From Nematostella vectensis (Eukaryota; Cnidaria; Anthozoa; Actiniaria; Edwardsiidae): 64,000 nt of DNA. Each line of letters starts with the position of its first letter. Positions within the stretch are counted from its first letter, which is position 1. Both the position numbers and the translations under genes were made by a program. Location: contig NC_064034.1 in assembly GCF_932526225.1 (NCBI RefSeq), forward strand, positions 18,786,927 through 18,850,926. Reading direction: 5' to 3'. A model generated the notes under the pieces. That model searched no databases and had not been told where the DNA came from. It saw only the letters and a program-made list of their open reading frames with translations. This document shows positions 21,537 through 32,400 of the stretch, in pieces.

Positions 21537-24500
21537 ATGGCAGAAGTAGAGTCGCACAGGACTCCTGGTCCACTGGTGCTGGATGCCCAAGCCTCAGAAA
21601 ATTGGAGGAAATTTATTATGCAGTTCGAAATTTACCTAGTGGCGAAAGGAAAGGATGAGAAACCTGACAAGTTGAAGGTGAACTTGCTACTCAATTGTGC
21701 TGGAGCAGATGCAATTGAAGAATATAGTCATTTTGTTTTCAACGAAGGAGAAAGCAATGAATCTTATGAAGATGTGTGTAGAAAGTTCAAGGAACACTGT
21801 CAGGGAGCAAGAAACGTCATCTATGAGCGCCTTGTGTTTAATCAAAGAAACCAGAAAGAAGGTGAGAGGATGGACAATTTCGTGAGTGCGCTGAAACGCT
21901 TATCGTTGACATGTGAGTTTGGGACCCTCAGAGATTCACTGATCAGAGATCGTATCGTGGGAGGGGTGCTCTCGAATGAGTTGAGAGGGGAGTTGTTGAA
22001 AAAGCCAGATTTGACACTCCAAAGTGCCCATGATTACTGTAGAACCTATGAAGCTGCTGAGTTGCAGAAATTCAAGTTTGCTTCACCAACTGGTTCACAG
22101 CAGCCATTGAGTGTACACCCAGTTCAAGGAAAGGAGAGAGCGCCTAATCCTACCTGTAAGTTTTGTGGTTTTCAGCACCGTTTCACAAAACCAAGTATTT
22201 GTCCTGCCTTAAGAAAGAAATGTAGAAATTGCCAACAAGAGGGACACTTTGCAAAGTTGTGTCCTCTTAAGGGTAAGAAAGAAACACCGGTCAGCACAGT
22301 AGAGCAAGAAAACCAGGTTGAGAGTATGGGCCAAGGTGATCGTGGGGGTGATCCACACTTATACTTTGGATCAGTAGAACTTGGGACTGTGTCCAGCCCC
22401 AATAGCACAAAGAAGAGCGTGATTACCCTTAGGATTGCACAAAAAGAGGTGAAAGTCAAAGCTGATACAGGTGCAGAGGCCAATGTGATGCCATATCATG
22501 TATATAAGGCCATCACTACACAACCGCTACGAAAGATTCATCAGCCTCTTAAAGGATGGCTCGCAGACAAGGCAATTCATCCTGTTGGATGTGTTCGCCT
22601 TCCAACCCAGTACAAGAACCGAAAAATAGATCTGCTGTACCTTGTTGTGCATGGAGAGTTTACACCCCTGTTGAGTTGTGAAGCCTGCCTAGACTTAGAG
22701 GTGCTCAAGTTTATGAATCTTGACCTGATAGACACACCAGAAAGACTGGCCGAGGAGACCACACAAGGGAATGGCAACAAGCCGAATGCAGAATTGTTGG
22801 TAGAAGATCCGGTTCTATCCCAGTACCAAGATTGTTTTAGTAACAAACCGGGAAGACTGCCAAACAAGGTACACCTAGAGATAGATCCATCAGTGCCTGC
22901 AGTAGTCCACCCCCCTAGGAAGATCCCCATATCCCTGCTTGAACCGACAAGAGAAAAACTCCAAGAGATGGAACAAGATGGGATTATCGTTAAAGAAGAA
23001 GAGCACACACCGTGGGTGTCTTCAATGTTGGTTGTTGACAAACGAAAAGAGAAGGACAGAGCCAACCCACCATCTAAAGACAGTGTCCGTATCTGCATCG
23101 ATCCCAGGGATCTGAATAAGGCCCTCAAGAGGCCACACTACCCCATGGTCACTGTTGAGCAAGTTGCCAATCGCCTTTCTGGAGCTACAATGTTCACCAC
23201 ACTGGATGCATGCAGTGGATACTGGCAGGTGGAGGTAGATGAGGAAAGCTCGAAACTTCTGACATTCAACACACCTTGGGGACGGTATAGATTTACACGG
23301 CTGCCATTTGGAATTTCATCTGCTCCTGAGATATACCAACGAGAGATGGACAGGCTCTTCGCTGGAGTTGCAGTTGAAATAATTGTTGATGATTTTTTAA
23401 TCCATGGAAAAGATATAAGTGATGTTGATAGGAAGATGATAGCAGTACTTGAAAGAAGCAGAGAGGTGGGCCTGAAATTTAATCCAAAGAAGATCAAGCT
23501 TCGAGTTCCAGAAGTAAGCTATGTCGGACATGTGTTCACATCCGAGGGTTTGAAACCAGATCCTGAGAAAGTGCGTGCAATTAGTGAGATGCCACCCCCA
23601 TCAGACAAAGATGGCATGCAGCGATTCTTAGGAACAATCAACTACTTGGACAAGTTCATTGAACACAAAGCTGATCTGCAAGGCCCAATCTCCCAGCTGA
23701 CCCAGCAAGTAGCGGCTTTCACCTGGGAGAAGCCTCAACAAGAGGCATTCGAGAAGCTCAAAGCTGTGATCACCCATGCACCAGTGTTGGCCTATTTTGA
23801 CAATCACAAACAGACCATTCTGAATGTAGATGCGAGTAGCACTGGCCTTGGTGCAGTCATCATTCAAGAGGGTAAGCCGATTGCCTTTGGTTCAAAGACT
23901 TTGTCGTCTTGTGAGCAGAGATATGCTAACATTGAAAGAGAGTTGTTAGCTATACTATGGGGAGCAGACAAGTTCCACACGTATGTATATGGCAGGCGAG
24001 TGATTGTAGAAACTGATCACAAACCATTGGAGGCAATTTTTAGGAAGCCCCTAAATGAATGCCCACCACGATTGCAGAGAATGCTTCTGAAGCTAACCAA
24101 GTATGATTTGGATGTGAGATATGTCCCAGGCAAGAAACAAATCATCTCTGATTGTTTGAGTAGAGCCCCACTCACTGACACTACGCCAGTAAGTGAACCA
24201 GAGGATGTGATTGGAATCAATCTGATTGAAAATCTGGGAATTGAGAATTCCACATTAAAGAAATTCAGAGATGCATCAAGTAACGATGAAACCTCAAGAG
24301 TAGTAATGGAATATGTCCTAGAGGGTTGGCCAGAAGACAAGGATCAGGTTGACGAACTGGCAAGAGAATACTGGAATTACAAGGAAGAGCTTAGTGTTGA
24401 AGATGGTTTACTGTTCAAATCTGATAGAATTGTAGTACCAAGATCCATGAGAGCTGAAGTACTTGAAGATATACATGGAGCACACATGGGTGAGAGTAAG

Positions 24501-25592
24501 AGTCTGAGTTTGGCAAGAGACTATGTCTTTTGGCCCTCCATGACTGCCCATATTAAGGACCGAGTACGTTCATGTCAGATTTGTAATGCATTCCGCAACC
24601 AACAGCAGAGAGAAACCCTACATCCACATGACCTTCCAAGTCTACCGTGGCAGGTTGTTGGAACTGACCTTTTTGAATTTGCTGGCCATTCCTACTTGAT
24701 TGTGGTTGATTTCTATTCGAAGTATTTTGAAGTTGAACTACTTCGGCAGTCCACTGCCATGTGTGTTGTCAACACCTTGAAGCAAATCTTTGCAAGATTT
24801 GGCATTCCAGCCAAAGTGATCAGCGACAATGGCCCACAATATAGTAACACCCGCAATATTTTCAGTACTACCCATGAGTTTAAGCAGTTTGCAGAAGCTT
24901 GGGGATTCCAGCATGTAACCAGCTCACCCGAGTATCCCCAGTCCAATGGTGCTGCGGAAAGAGCTGTCCAGACTGCAAAGCGAATCTTTAAGAAAGCAGC
25001 AGCAGAGAATAAAGACCCATTTGAAGGTTTATTAAAGTACAGAAATACACCTTTTGACGACATAGGTGTCTCACCTGCCCAACTACTCATGAGTAGGCGT
25101 ACACGGTCAACACTACCTACCCATCGACGTTTGTTGGTACCTCACCCAGTAGACCCTCACAGAGTGGTAAAGGCATTAGCCCATCGACAAGCAAGTTCAC
25201 GGATGAGCTATGATCAACACAGCCGGGACCTTCCCCCTTTGGAAGTTGGGGACAAAGTTAGAGTTCGTGTAAACAAAGATAAAGAATGGTGTAAAGCAGA
25301 AGTCCTGCCAAGGTCATATGTAGTTGAAGATGAGAAAGGACGTGTATTTCGAAGAAATCGAAGGCACATCATTTCTGTCCCGAAGGACACACCCATGAAT
25401 CCGAAGATGCCAGTGGCTCCCACATACATGAGTCCTCAACCTCAAGTGGTCGCTAGAAAAGCGCAGATCAATGAACCGCCAAGTCCATTGAAAGTACAGG
25501 AAGATCAGAGAGAAACAGAAGCACATTCACCCATCAGAACAAGAGCTGGTCGTGAAGTGAAGAAGCCACAAAGACTTATTGAACAATGTTAA
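21537..25592 (+). CDS. Gypsy gag-pol polyprotein (intact, 1351 residues)
   Basis: One frame fuses gag and pol. Domains in order: gag (about 1-200); a zinc knuckle CRNCQQEGHFAKLC near 229; aspartic protease with DTGA near 308; reverse transcriptase (about 450-650) with LDACSGYWQV and the catalytic block VDDF; RNase H with the NVDASSTGLGAVI block near 761; an integrase H-H-C-C finger near 980-1020; and an integrase core with three acidic blocks (GTDLF near 1040, SDNGPQYSN near 1095, SNGAAERAV near 1133). This is the Ty3/Gypsy order, with RNase H before integrase. No chromodomain or envelope frame is seen. No frameshift or stop was found, so the copy may be competent. Base composition is less AT-rich than the surroundings. 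Confidence 0.95.
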   Translation: MAEVESHRTPGPLVLDAQASENWRKFIMQFEIYLVAKGKDEKPDKLKVNLLLNCAGADAIEEYSHFVFNEGESNESYEDVCRKFKEHCQGARNVIYERLVFNQRNQKEGERMDNFVSALKRLSLTCEFGTLRDSLIRDRIVGGVLSNELRGELLKKPDLTLQSAHDYCRTYEAAELQKFKFASPTGSQQPLSVHPVQGKERAPNPTCKFCGFQHRFTKPSICPALRKKCRNCQQEGHFAKLCPLKGKKETPVSTVEQENQVESMGQGDRGGDPHLYFGSVELGTVSSPNSTKKSVITLRIAQKEVKVKADTGAEANVMPYHVYKAITTQPLRKIHQPLKGWLADKAIHPVGCVRLPTQYKNRKIDLLYLVVHGEFTPLLSCEACLDLEVLKFMNLDLIDTPERLAEETTQGNGNKPNAELLVEDPVLSQYQDCFSNKPGRLPNKVHLEIDPSVPAVVHPPRKIPISLLEPTREKLQEMEQDGIIVKEEEHTPWVSSMLVVDKRKEKDRANPPSKDSVRICIDPRDLNKALKRPHYPMVTVEQVANRLSGATMFTTLDACSGYWQVEVDEESSKLLTFNTPWGRYRFTRLPFGISSAPEIYQREMDRLFAGVAVEIIVDDFLIHGKDISDVDRKMIAVLERSREVGLKFNPKKIKLRVPEVSYVGHVFTSEGLKPDPEKVRAISEMPPPSDKDGMQRFLGTINYLDKFIEHKADLQGPISQLTQQVAAFTWEKPQQEAFEKLKAVITHAPVLAYFDNHKQTILNVDASSTGLGAVIIQEGKPIAFGSKTLSSCEQRYANIERELLAILWGADKFHTYVYGRRVIVETDHKPLEAIFRKPLNECPPRLQRMLLKLTKYDLDVRYVPGKKQIISDCLSRAPLTDTTPVSEPEDVIGINLIENLGIENSTLKKFRDASSNDETSRVVMEYVLEGWPEDKDQVDELAREYWNYKEELSVEDGLLFKSDRIVVPRSMRAEVLEDIHGAHMGESKSLSLARDYVFWPSMTAHIKDRVRSCQICNAFRNQQQRETLHPHDLPSLPWQVVGTDLFEFAGHSYLIVVDFYSKYFEVELLRQSTAMCVVNTLKQIFARFGIPAKVISDNGPQYSNTRNIFSTTHEFKQFAEAWGFQHVTSSPEYPQSNGAAERAVQTAKRIFKKAAAENKDPFEGLLKYRNTPFDDIGVSPAQLLMSRRTRSTLPTHRRLLVPHPVDPHRVVKALAHRQASSRMSYDQHSRDLPPLEVGDKVRVRVNKDKEWCKAEVLPRSYVVEDEKGRVFRRNRRHIISVPKDTPMNPKMPVAPTYMSPQPQVVARKAQINEPPSPLKVQEDQRETEAHSPIRTRAGREVKKPQRLIEQC

Positions 25593-25633
25593 GAACATTT
25601 TTTGGGTTTTCTTTGAACATTTATTGAAGTTTT

Positions 25634-25646
25634 GAAAGGGGGGAGA
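25634..25646 (+). promoter_or_regulatory. Polypurine tract
   Basis: GAAAGGGGGGAGA lies immediately before the 3' LTR, where the plus-strand primer of LTR retrotransposons is expected. Confidence 0.8.
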
Positions 25647-25828
25647 TGTTGTAATATGTATATTGCCCTCCTTGGGTTCCCTGTGGCCCCTGATGTTTGA
25701 TTGGGACCCCCCGTAGGGGCTGGTTCCTCGTTGAAGCTCGGAGTTAGTTGTAATTTAGATATTGAGAAATATTAGTTGAATTAAACCACGAATTGAAAGC
25801 ATAATCGTGAGGATCTGAACGTATAACA
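25647..25828 (+). repeat. 3' LTR
   Basis: It is 182 bases long, starts TGTTGT, ends TAACA, and appears identical to the 5' LTR. Confidence 0.95.
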
Positions 25829-27473
25829 CTTTCCCCTTTGCTATTTGTAATATGCTTAATATCACTGTCGATTATACTGCGAAGTGCAAGTGGGAGGAAC
25901 CAATTAGGCAAGGATGCGGGATCCCTAAACCATCTGCTGTTCATGGACGACCTAAAGTTGTATGGGAAGAATGAACGTGAAGTTGATTCATTAATAAACT
26001 CAGTGCGAGTATTCAGTAGTGACATTGGCATGGAATTTGGCCTTAAGAAGTGTGGGATCCTCATACTTAAGAGAGGAAAAGTTGTGAACTCTGATGGAAT
26101 TGAACTCCCAGATGGACAGAAGATGAAGACGATAGAGAATGAGGGACACAAGTACTTAGGAATCCTTGAGTACGATGACCTACTACACGGAAAAATAAAG
26201 AAAGACCTAAGCCGGGAATACTTCCGCAGACTTAAGAAAGTCCTAAAGGCAAAGCTTAACGGAAAGAACACCATAATGGCAATAAACACTTGGGCGGTAT
26301 CAGTTTTAAGATATGGAGCTGGTGTAGTTAAGTGGAACAAGACTGAGTTGGAGAACATAGATAGGAAGACAAGGAAACGGATGACGATCTATGGAATGCT
26401 ACACCCTCGAGCTAATGTTGGCCGTTTATATCTACCAAGACGAGGTGGAGGCCGCGGGCTGATAGGGGTTGAAGATTGTATACATCTAGAAGAAAAGAGA
26501 TTGGCAGACTATGTTCACAAAAGCGAGGAACCGTTACTTCTAGCGGTGAGGAATGAAGGAATACTTCGTGTAGAGGAAGAACAGACTGCTAGGGTCTTAA
26601 AAGAAAAGCTCAAAGAAAAAAGACAAGAGGATTGGAAGTCTAAGCCATTACATGGTCAGTTTCTTAGACAGACGGAAGAAATAAGGGATGAGTCATCGTG
26701 GGACTGGATGACAAAAGGAAACTTGAAGAAAGAGACAGAAGGACTGATCACAGCAGCTCAAGACCAGGCGCTGAGAACGAATGCATTAAAGGCGAAAATA
26801 GAAAAACAACAGATATCTCCCTTATGCAGAATGTGTGGCTTCAAAGATAAAACGGTGAATCACTTATTGTGTGAATGTAGCAAGATGGCACAGAGCCAGT
26901 ATAAACACCGACACGACAACGCGGCCAGAATTGTTCACTGGGCAATTGCGAAAGAACATGGATTTGAGGTTAAAGAAAAATGGTATGAACACGAGCTATT
27001 ACCAGTCATCGAAAAACCTGACCTAAAAATACTGTGGGATGTTACCATCCAAACAGATAGGGAAATCCAAGCCCGAAGACCTGACATCGTAATAGTGAAC
27101 AGAAAAGAAGGTGAATGCATAGTAATTGATATTGCTGTGCAAGGAGATGCTAATGTCGGCGAAAAGGAATGGGAGAAGTCCTGAAGTGAAATTGCCCGAT
27201 TATGGGACATAAAGACATGTGTTGTCCCAATCGTTGTTGGCGCTCTCGGAACAGTCAGTAAAAACTTGAAAAAGCATTTAAGTTCGATTGGCTTAAAGAC
27301 AAGGATCGAGTTACTCCAGAAAGGAGCTCTCCTCGGATCAGCGCGGCTACTAAGACAGGTGCTCGAGGTCTGAGGTCGTAGGATACGACTTGACCTCGAT
27401 ACATAACCTACCAGCTGTTAACAGCTGTGATCGAATATGTATAATAATAAGAGGTTTTTCGTTCTTCCAAGTG
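25829..27473 (+). mobile_element. R4/Dong-like non-LTR retrotransposon, 3' part (RT, zinc knuckle, endonuclease)
   Basis: The frame resumes with the RT block PLLFVICLI and continues through the catalytic FMDDLKLYG. A CCHC finger follows (CRMCGFKDKTVNHLLCEC, C-x2-C-x8-H-x4-C), and then the restriction-like endonuclease signature RRPDIVIVNRKEGECIVIDIAV. A TGA interrupts at 27182-27184, and the same frame then continues 62 codons to TGA at 27371-27373. Together with the 5' half this is an R2/R4-superfamily element. (TAA)n on both sides and the downstream endonuclease fit the R4/Dong clade, known for insertion into TAA repeats. A frameshift and the stop make it inactive. Confidence 0.85.
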
Positions 27474-27705
<232 letters not shown>

Positions 27706-27954
27706 CCGCCGTGGGTGTATATGTGGGAGAACGTCTCGTCCATCCTTGATGACAACACCTCATAGGTCTCCTTCACTTGTAGGATCAGGAAAATACAAAC
27801 AAAAGATGAAAATCGAGGCAGACAATTGGAAGAACCAAAAACGCGATAAACTACCTCTTGATAGTGTGATAGGAACTTGTACAGTAGGGGGAAGGAGGCA
27901 ATGAAGTCGAAGTAGGTCAGACTTGCCAGCGGCGACGTCTTCCTCCGTTACTCC
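27706..27954. other. Unassigned spacer left of the transporter cluster
   Basis: No gene is seen. It separates the TAA tract from the start of the first duplication unit. Confidence 0.4.
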
Positions 27955-28360
27955 TGTACCATGATGCATCTTGGTACTCCTCACCCACCAGTTCGCTATT
28001 AGCTCCATAAATCATATTCTCCAAAGAGGTGATTATAAAGGTAAATGACTGATAGATATGTGTGTATGCATTTTGGCGGGCCGCCCATCTTGTCCGAGAC
28101 CGCCTTGCGGTGATCCACGTCATCTATCGCCTTTTCGATAGGGAAGAGTCATTATTATTATTATTTTTTTTTTTTTGGGGGGGGGGGGGGGTTATGGCTG
28201 CTATGTTGATTGATTTTTCTGTTTAAAAATTTCGACCCCCCACATTTAAAGTTCAAAAATGGTGACCCTCCCCCAAAAAGGCGACCAAAAATTAAGAACA
28301 AAAAGAAGCTAAATTCATTAACTTCGTTCATGTATATTTTCGGTCGTAGTTTCGGTCGGA
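27955..28360. repeat. Left flank of duplication unit 1 (aligns with 40516-40925)
   Basis: CATGATGCATCTTGGTACTC, TTTTGGCGGGCCGCCCATCT and the block around CATTTAAAGTTCAAAAATGG recur in the same order at 40519-40920. This marks the edge of a tandem segmental duplication carrying the transporter genes. The last block recurs again near 49690. Confidence 0.85.
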
Positions 28361-28438
28361 TGACATGTTTGTCATTATTGTTAAAAGCTAAATAGCATAT
28401 CTCCACCAGAATCCTCCACATCTCCACTTTCAAACGAA

Positions 28439-28665
28439 ACCAGCCAAGAAAGAGGGTGATCCATAACAACTGAGAACTTGCTCTCCCCGTGAGTTGAAAA
28501 ATGGTGTCCCCCCACAAAGACGCTTGCTTCAGTAGGAAATCGAGATTTGCCGTCGCTTTTGAAGGAGCCGCTTGCTTCTCTCATTATTACTTTATGTAAA
28601 TTGTCTTTCACTATAACAGCAAGCTACCCAAGGCTTATCTCAGCACAGGAGGCCCAAGCTAATAT
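28439..28665 (-). pseudogene. Third copy of the transporter 5' end (upstream sequence and first eight codons)
   Basis: On the minus strand it matches the sequence upstream of the second transporter gene, then the leader STHGESKFSVV and MDHPLSWLV (ATG at 28464). Right after the Trp-Leu-Val codons similarity ends and the frame runs to a stop within about 20 codons. It is embedded in the 3' flank of the first gene, where the second unit has unrelated sequence, so it is a patch copied from a promoter/first-exon region. It may still carry promoter activity, but it has no transporter body. Confidence 0.75.
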
Positions 28666-28961
28666 TTTAGCCCGGGGTGACATGAATGGAAATTCGAAAA
28701 CCAAAGCTTCAAAGGATAAAACAAATAGAAGCGCAAGCCAAACGGAAGTCATGAAAGTGCTGGCAAGAGGCCCAACATATTTATTTATTTAATTTTAATA
28801 ACAAAAGCGTATATATTTTCTTATTGTGACTAGTGAATAGAAATTGTGACAGAAATTCGTCATACAACAGACTCCTTTTCATAGACGATAAGTTCCTCAT
28901 TGACAGTTATTTCCTCTTTGCGGCTAGCAGTGGGCATGAATGGAATAAGAAAAGGCACACA

Positions 28962-29455
28962 ATATTTGAAGATGATGTTTTGATAGGTTAAATAGTTGTG
29001 CATATTTTTCAAGAACAATTTAGAAATTCTAGAAAACGAACAATAGGTTCTACAAACTCTTATGTTACCGGACTTGTGAACTCTTTTATTTATTTATCAT
29101 AAATACTGGACTCTGATTTGATTAAGCCAGTCGGTCTGCGCAGAGAGTATGTCAAAGATGAGTCGTTGAAAGTCAAGAACGAGAAGTTTAGGGCAATATC
29201 CCTAAGTCAATATCAAAACATGGAGCTGAATTGTGTAACCCAGATCTCGTAAATACTAACAAAGACGTGACTCAAAATGTGTTTGCAAGATTTATTGATG
29301 GACTGCCGGCGAGTGTGTGTGTTATAATGTAGCGTTTTAAGTTAATTTATTAGTCTTTATTTTTTCCTTAAGTCTAGAACTATACTTGTAAGAATATTTA
29401 ATATATATAGTCTATGTAAAATACATTGTTATATCATGTTCCTACGCGTGACAGG
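28962..29455. mobile_element. Unclassified 494-bp insertion in the last exon of the first transporter gene
   Basis: The second unit reads continuously where this one is split. The word CATGAATGGAATGAGAAAAG and following GCACAC occurs at both edges (28936-28961 with one change, and 29456-29481), a 26-base direct duplication. The insert is AT-rich without a clear gene. Long target duplications of this kind fit target-primed retroelement insertion, but no poly-A or known domain is visible, so the class is open. It could also be an imperfect local duplication. Confidence 0.6.
29346..29351 (-). terminator. Possible new polyadenylation signal of transporter copy 1
   Basis: AATAAA on the minus strand lies about 80 bases past the new stop codon, within the 494-bp insertion. 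The insertion may therefore supply both stop and cleavage signal. Confidence 0.4.
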
Positions 29456-32400
29456 CATGAATGGAATGAGAAAAGGCACACATCCAGCGACGACCTCTAT
29501 CGCCCCTGCCGTGTAGAACGAGTTTGTGTACCCAGTCCCGCTCACATCTGCGATTAAACCTGTGATGGTAAAAAAAAAATTAGTCAGGAGCTAGATATAT
29601 GGCACTGGGTGTCCTTCAAGCATTCTAGGCTCGATTTCCAGCTCTTGTTCCTGTGAGCCCGCAGTACGTGCCCCCATCCGATGAGGCCTAGCGATGGTTG
29701 GAATTCGAGCCTACAAGCATTCCTGATATTAGCAAGATGGAATTCTGCGGGGGGGGGGGGGGGGGGGGGCTAATAACTAGAGGCCTAGATAACGAGGTAT
29801 GTCCACCCGAGACCCGGCGAATTGGGCGAAAGATGCGAAGGGAACACTCAAACATCAGCGAAACTTCCCTGTTTAGAAAGAGGTGTATTCCACCGTCCCT
29901 GCGCAGCCCACGTCGTTATTCTACATTATTACTGTAGTTTTTTGTCGTCATACCAGCTATATTTAGGGGCTATTTAGGGGCCTAAATATAGAAAGATGGG
30001 GGCTTGTCACACTCCTTCCTCTCCACCTCATTTTCAGTGAATTTTTCCCTCTACCCAGCGTGATCATTGAATTTGAAAGTCAAATGAGGGTCACCTATTT
30101 ATTTGTGGCTGCGAGAATAACAGTCTACGGAACAGATGCTCATTTGCATAAGCCACTGTCCGGCGTCCTCGATTCCATGCGACGCCATTTTTTTTTACTT
30201 AAAAGTCAGCGTTTCACAGGGATGAGATAAATTATCAAGCTTTCTACCTAGCTCAATGACAATCAACCCAACTAGCCTGTACTTGAGCACAACTTTGAAA
30301 CATTACAAAATTTAGTGTGAGCAACTTTTCTAGCCGAATACTTTAAATTTTTTTTCAGAAAACGCATTAAAAATATTGTTATGGTGGGAGAGCTTCTGAG
30401 GAGAAATGCGACCGAACAGTGCATTTAGGGGTTTGAGTTAGAAACTCAAAGTTTCTAAGCTGATCGCCAAACTTCGTAAATCATTTCTTAGAATTCTTGA
30501 AGATCGGAAGTTTTTGGTTCTTTCCTTCACTAAAATTTATCGCATTATTGTTCACAACAACACACAACAATTTCAATGGATTTTCATAAAACGAATCTAT
30601 GATTAGGTGTACCAAAAATGTTTTTAGAACCAAACATAATTATTGGCTGTTGTTGCATGTCTTTGCTATTGAAGGACTTGTTGCTCTAAATAAAGGGTGC
30701 TACGGAAATCAGACCTCCCAGACAAATTCCTGAAGGAATTCTTATCAAAGGTCCAATACAAACTTTGCGGCGATTTCCACGCCTTTTCGAGATATTTAGT
30801 GTATAATTACATGCGTGCTTTGCGGCTTGGAGACGGTAAAACCATGCAAGCTCGTAATCGTTTAATAATTTTAAAACCAGGTGGGAATATGTGCTTCGAT
30901 TTCAGATTAATAAGTAAAATAACAGTCTAAGCTATGCTGTGAGTCTCGGATTTTATCTTTGCTTATGACTGGATGCACCAAAATTTTGTGGGTTAGAACT
31001 TTTCTCATGTGATTCGTTTTCTTCAAAATATCGCCAAAATCTGATTCCTTATACTGATCCTTATACTTTATTGTCATGAAAATTTTTTGTTTGAAAAGTA
31101 TAACAGGCGAGCATACTATCTAATGTTATAAATGTAATAAAACTTCGCAAAACATCGCCTTCGTCAAAGCGTGAGCTGTTGTCATGACAAATGGCAGAAA
31201 ATGGCGTCCATGGAATCGAGGATGCCGGACAGTGGCTTATGCAAATGAGCATCTGTTCCGTAGACTGTAATGATTCCAGCTAGCTCTTTTTTATGTAGAG
31301 TTCGGATCATGCGAGTAATCGTCATGGCCTCTTTCTGGCAGGAAGCGAATAGTTGTTATAGTCGTTAAATGTGGAACACAGAACTATTGCTGTTAAAAAA
31401 AATTACCTGAAAGAGATGGTCCAAATACATAGGGCATAGAGATAAACAACAGGAATATCCCAAAATCAAGCCCGCGACGCTCCGTCGGTAAAGACTCAAG
31501 AATAATGCAATAAATGGGCGTGAAAAAGAACCCCTCTCCAAACCCATACGAGACGCTATACATGACCAAATATGGGAAGTCTGTTGCTAGTGGCAACAGT
31601 AGATTGCCTAGCGCTAGTCCGAAGACTCCAAACTGGAAGAGTCGAGGCAAAGAGATCCAGCCCGTCCCGGCAAGCTTGCCACAGCACATCCGTGCAATCA
31701 AGGACGAGAGACCGATGGCGAAGTACAGCCAGGACGACAGGTCACTTGATATGCCCAGCTCCGCGCAATGTTTGGCCTGAGGAGCAAAACGTTAAGTCAG
31801 AAGGCATTAAGCACCATGCAAACCGCGCCATTGTTAGCTCAGATATGCTAAGGACTGATGTTAACTTCACGGCGCCTCCAATCATGGCGTGAAAAGTATT
31901 TCACCAGTTTAGCAAAGTTTGCAAGGAACATCAATAAAAGTATACCCAGAGAGTGTAAAGAAAGCTCACGATGAAGGAAGAAAAGCAAAGACCGACTTAC
32001 CAAATGTACTATAGGCATACAGTGACCAAGGACTGCTAGTGACGTCATCGCTGTGCATAGCACAAACATGGGATTCCTCAGAACCGAACAATCACACGAG
32101 GACCGGCATCTGCGCTCTGAGGACCCCCTTTGCGCAATGGTCTGCTCTACTTTCTTATTCTTTTCTCTCAAGGCCCAGCCACCCAGGCAGGGAACGAGAC
32201 ACAGGCCAGCTAAGCATAGTAGTGTCTTGCGCCAATCCAAAACTTTATGAATAGCTTCCACAATAGGGCTCATGATAAAAAGGCTCGCTCCTGGGCCAGT
32301 GGAGACGATAGCTGTGGCAAGCATGCGCCTGCGTTTGAAGTAGAGGGCTGGCACCATCATGGAGCTTATGTAAATGAGATTACTTCCTATTCCGTTCATG

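Larger units (their letters stand above)
21286..25828 (+). mobile_element. Full-length Ty3/Gypsy LTR retrotransposon
   Basis: Two LTRs of 182 bases (TGTTGT..TATAACA), identical as far as I can read them, bound a 4543-bp element. The direct repeat CTTTC (21281-21285 and 25829-25833) flanks it. It has a primer-binding site, a polypurine tract and one uninterrupted gag-pol frame. Identical LTRs and an open frame indicate a very recent insertion. It lies in the same orientation as the host retrotransposon, inside its reverse-transcriptase domain. Confidence 0.97.
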
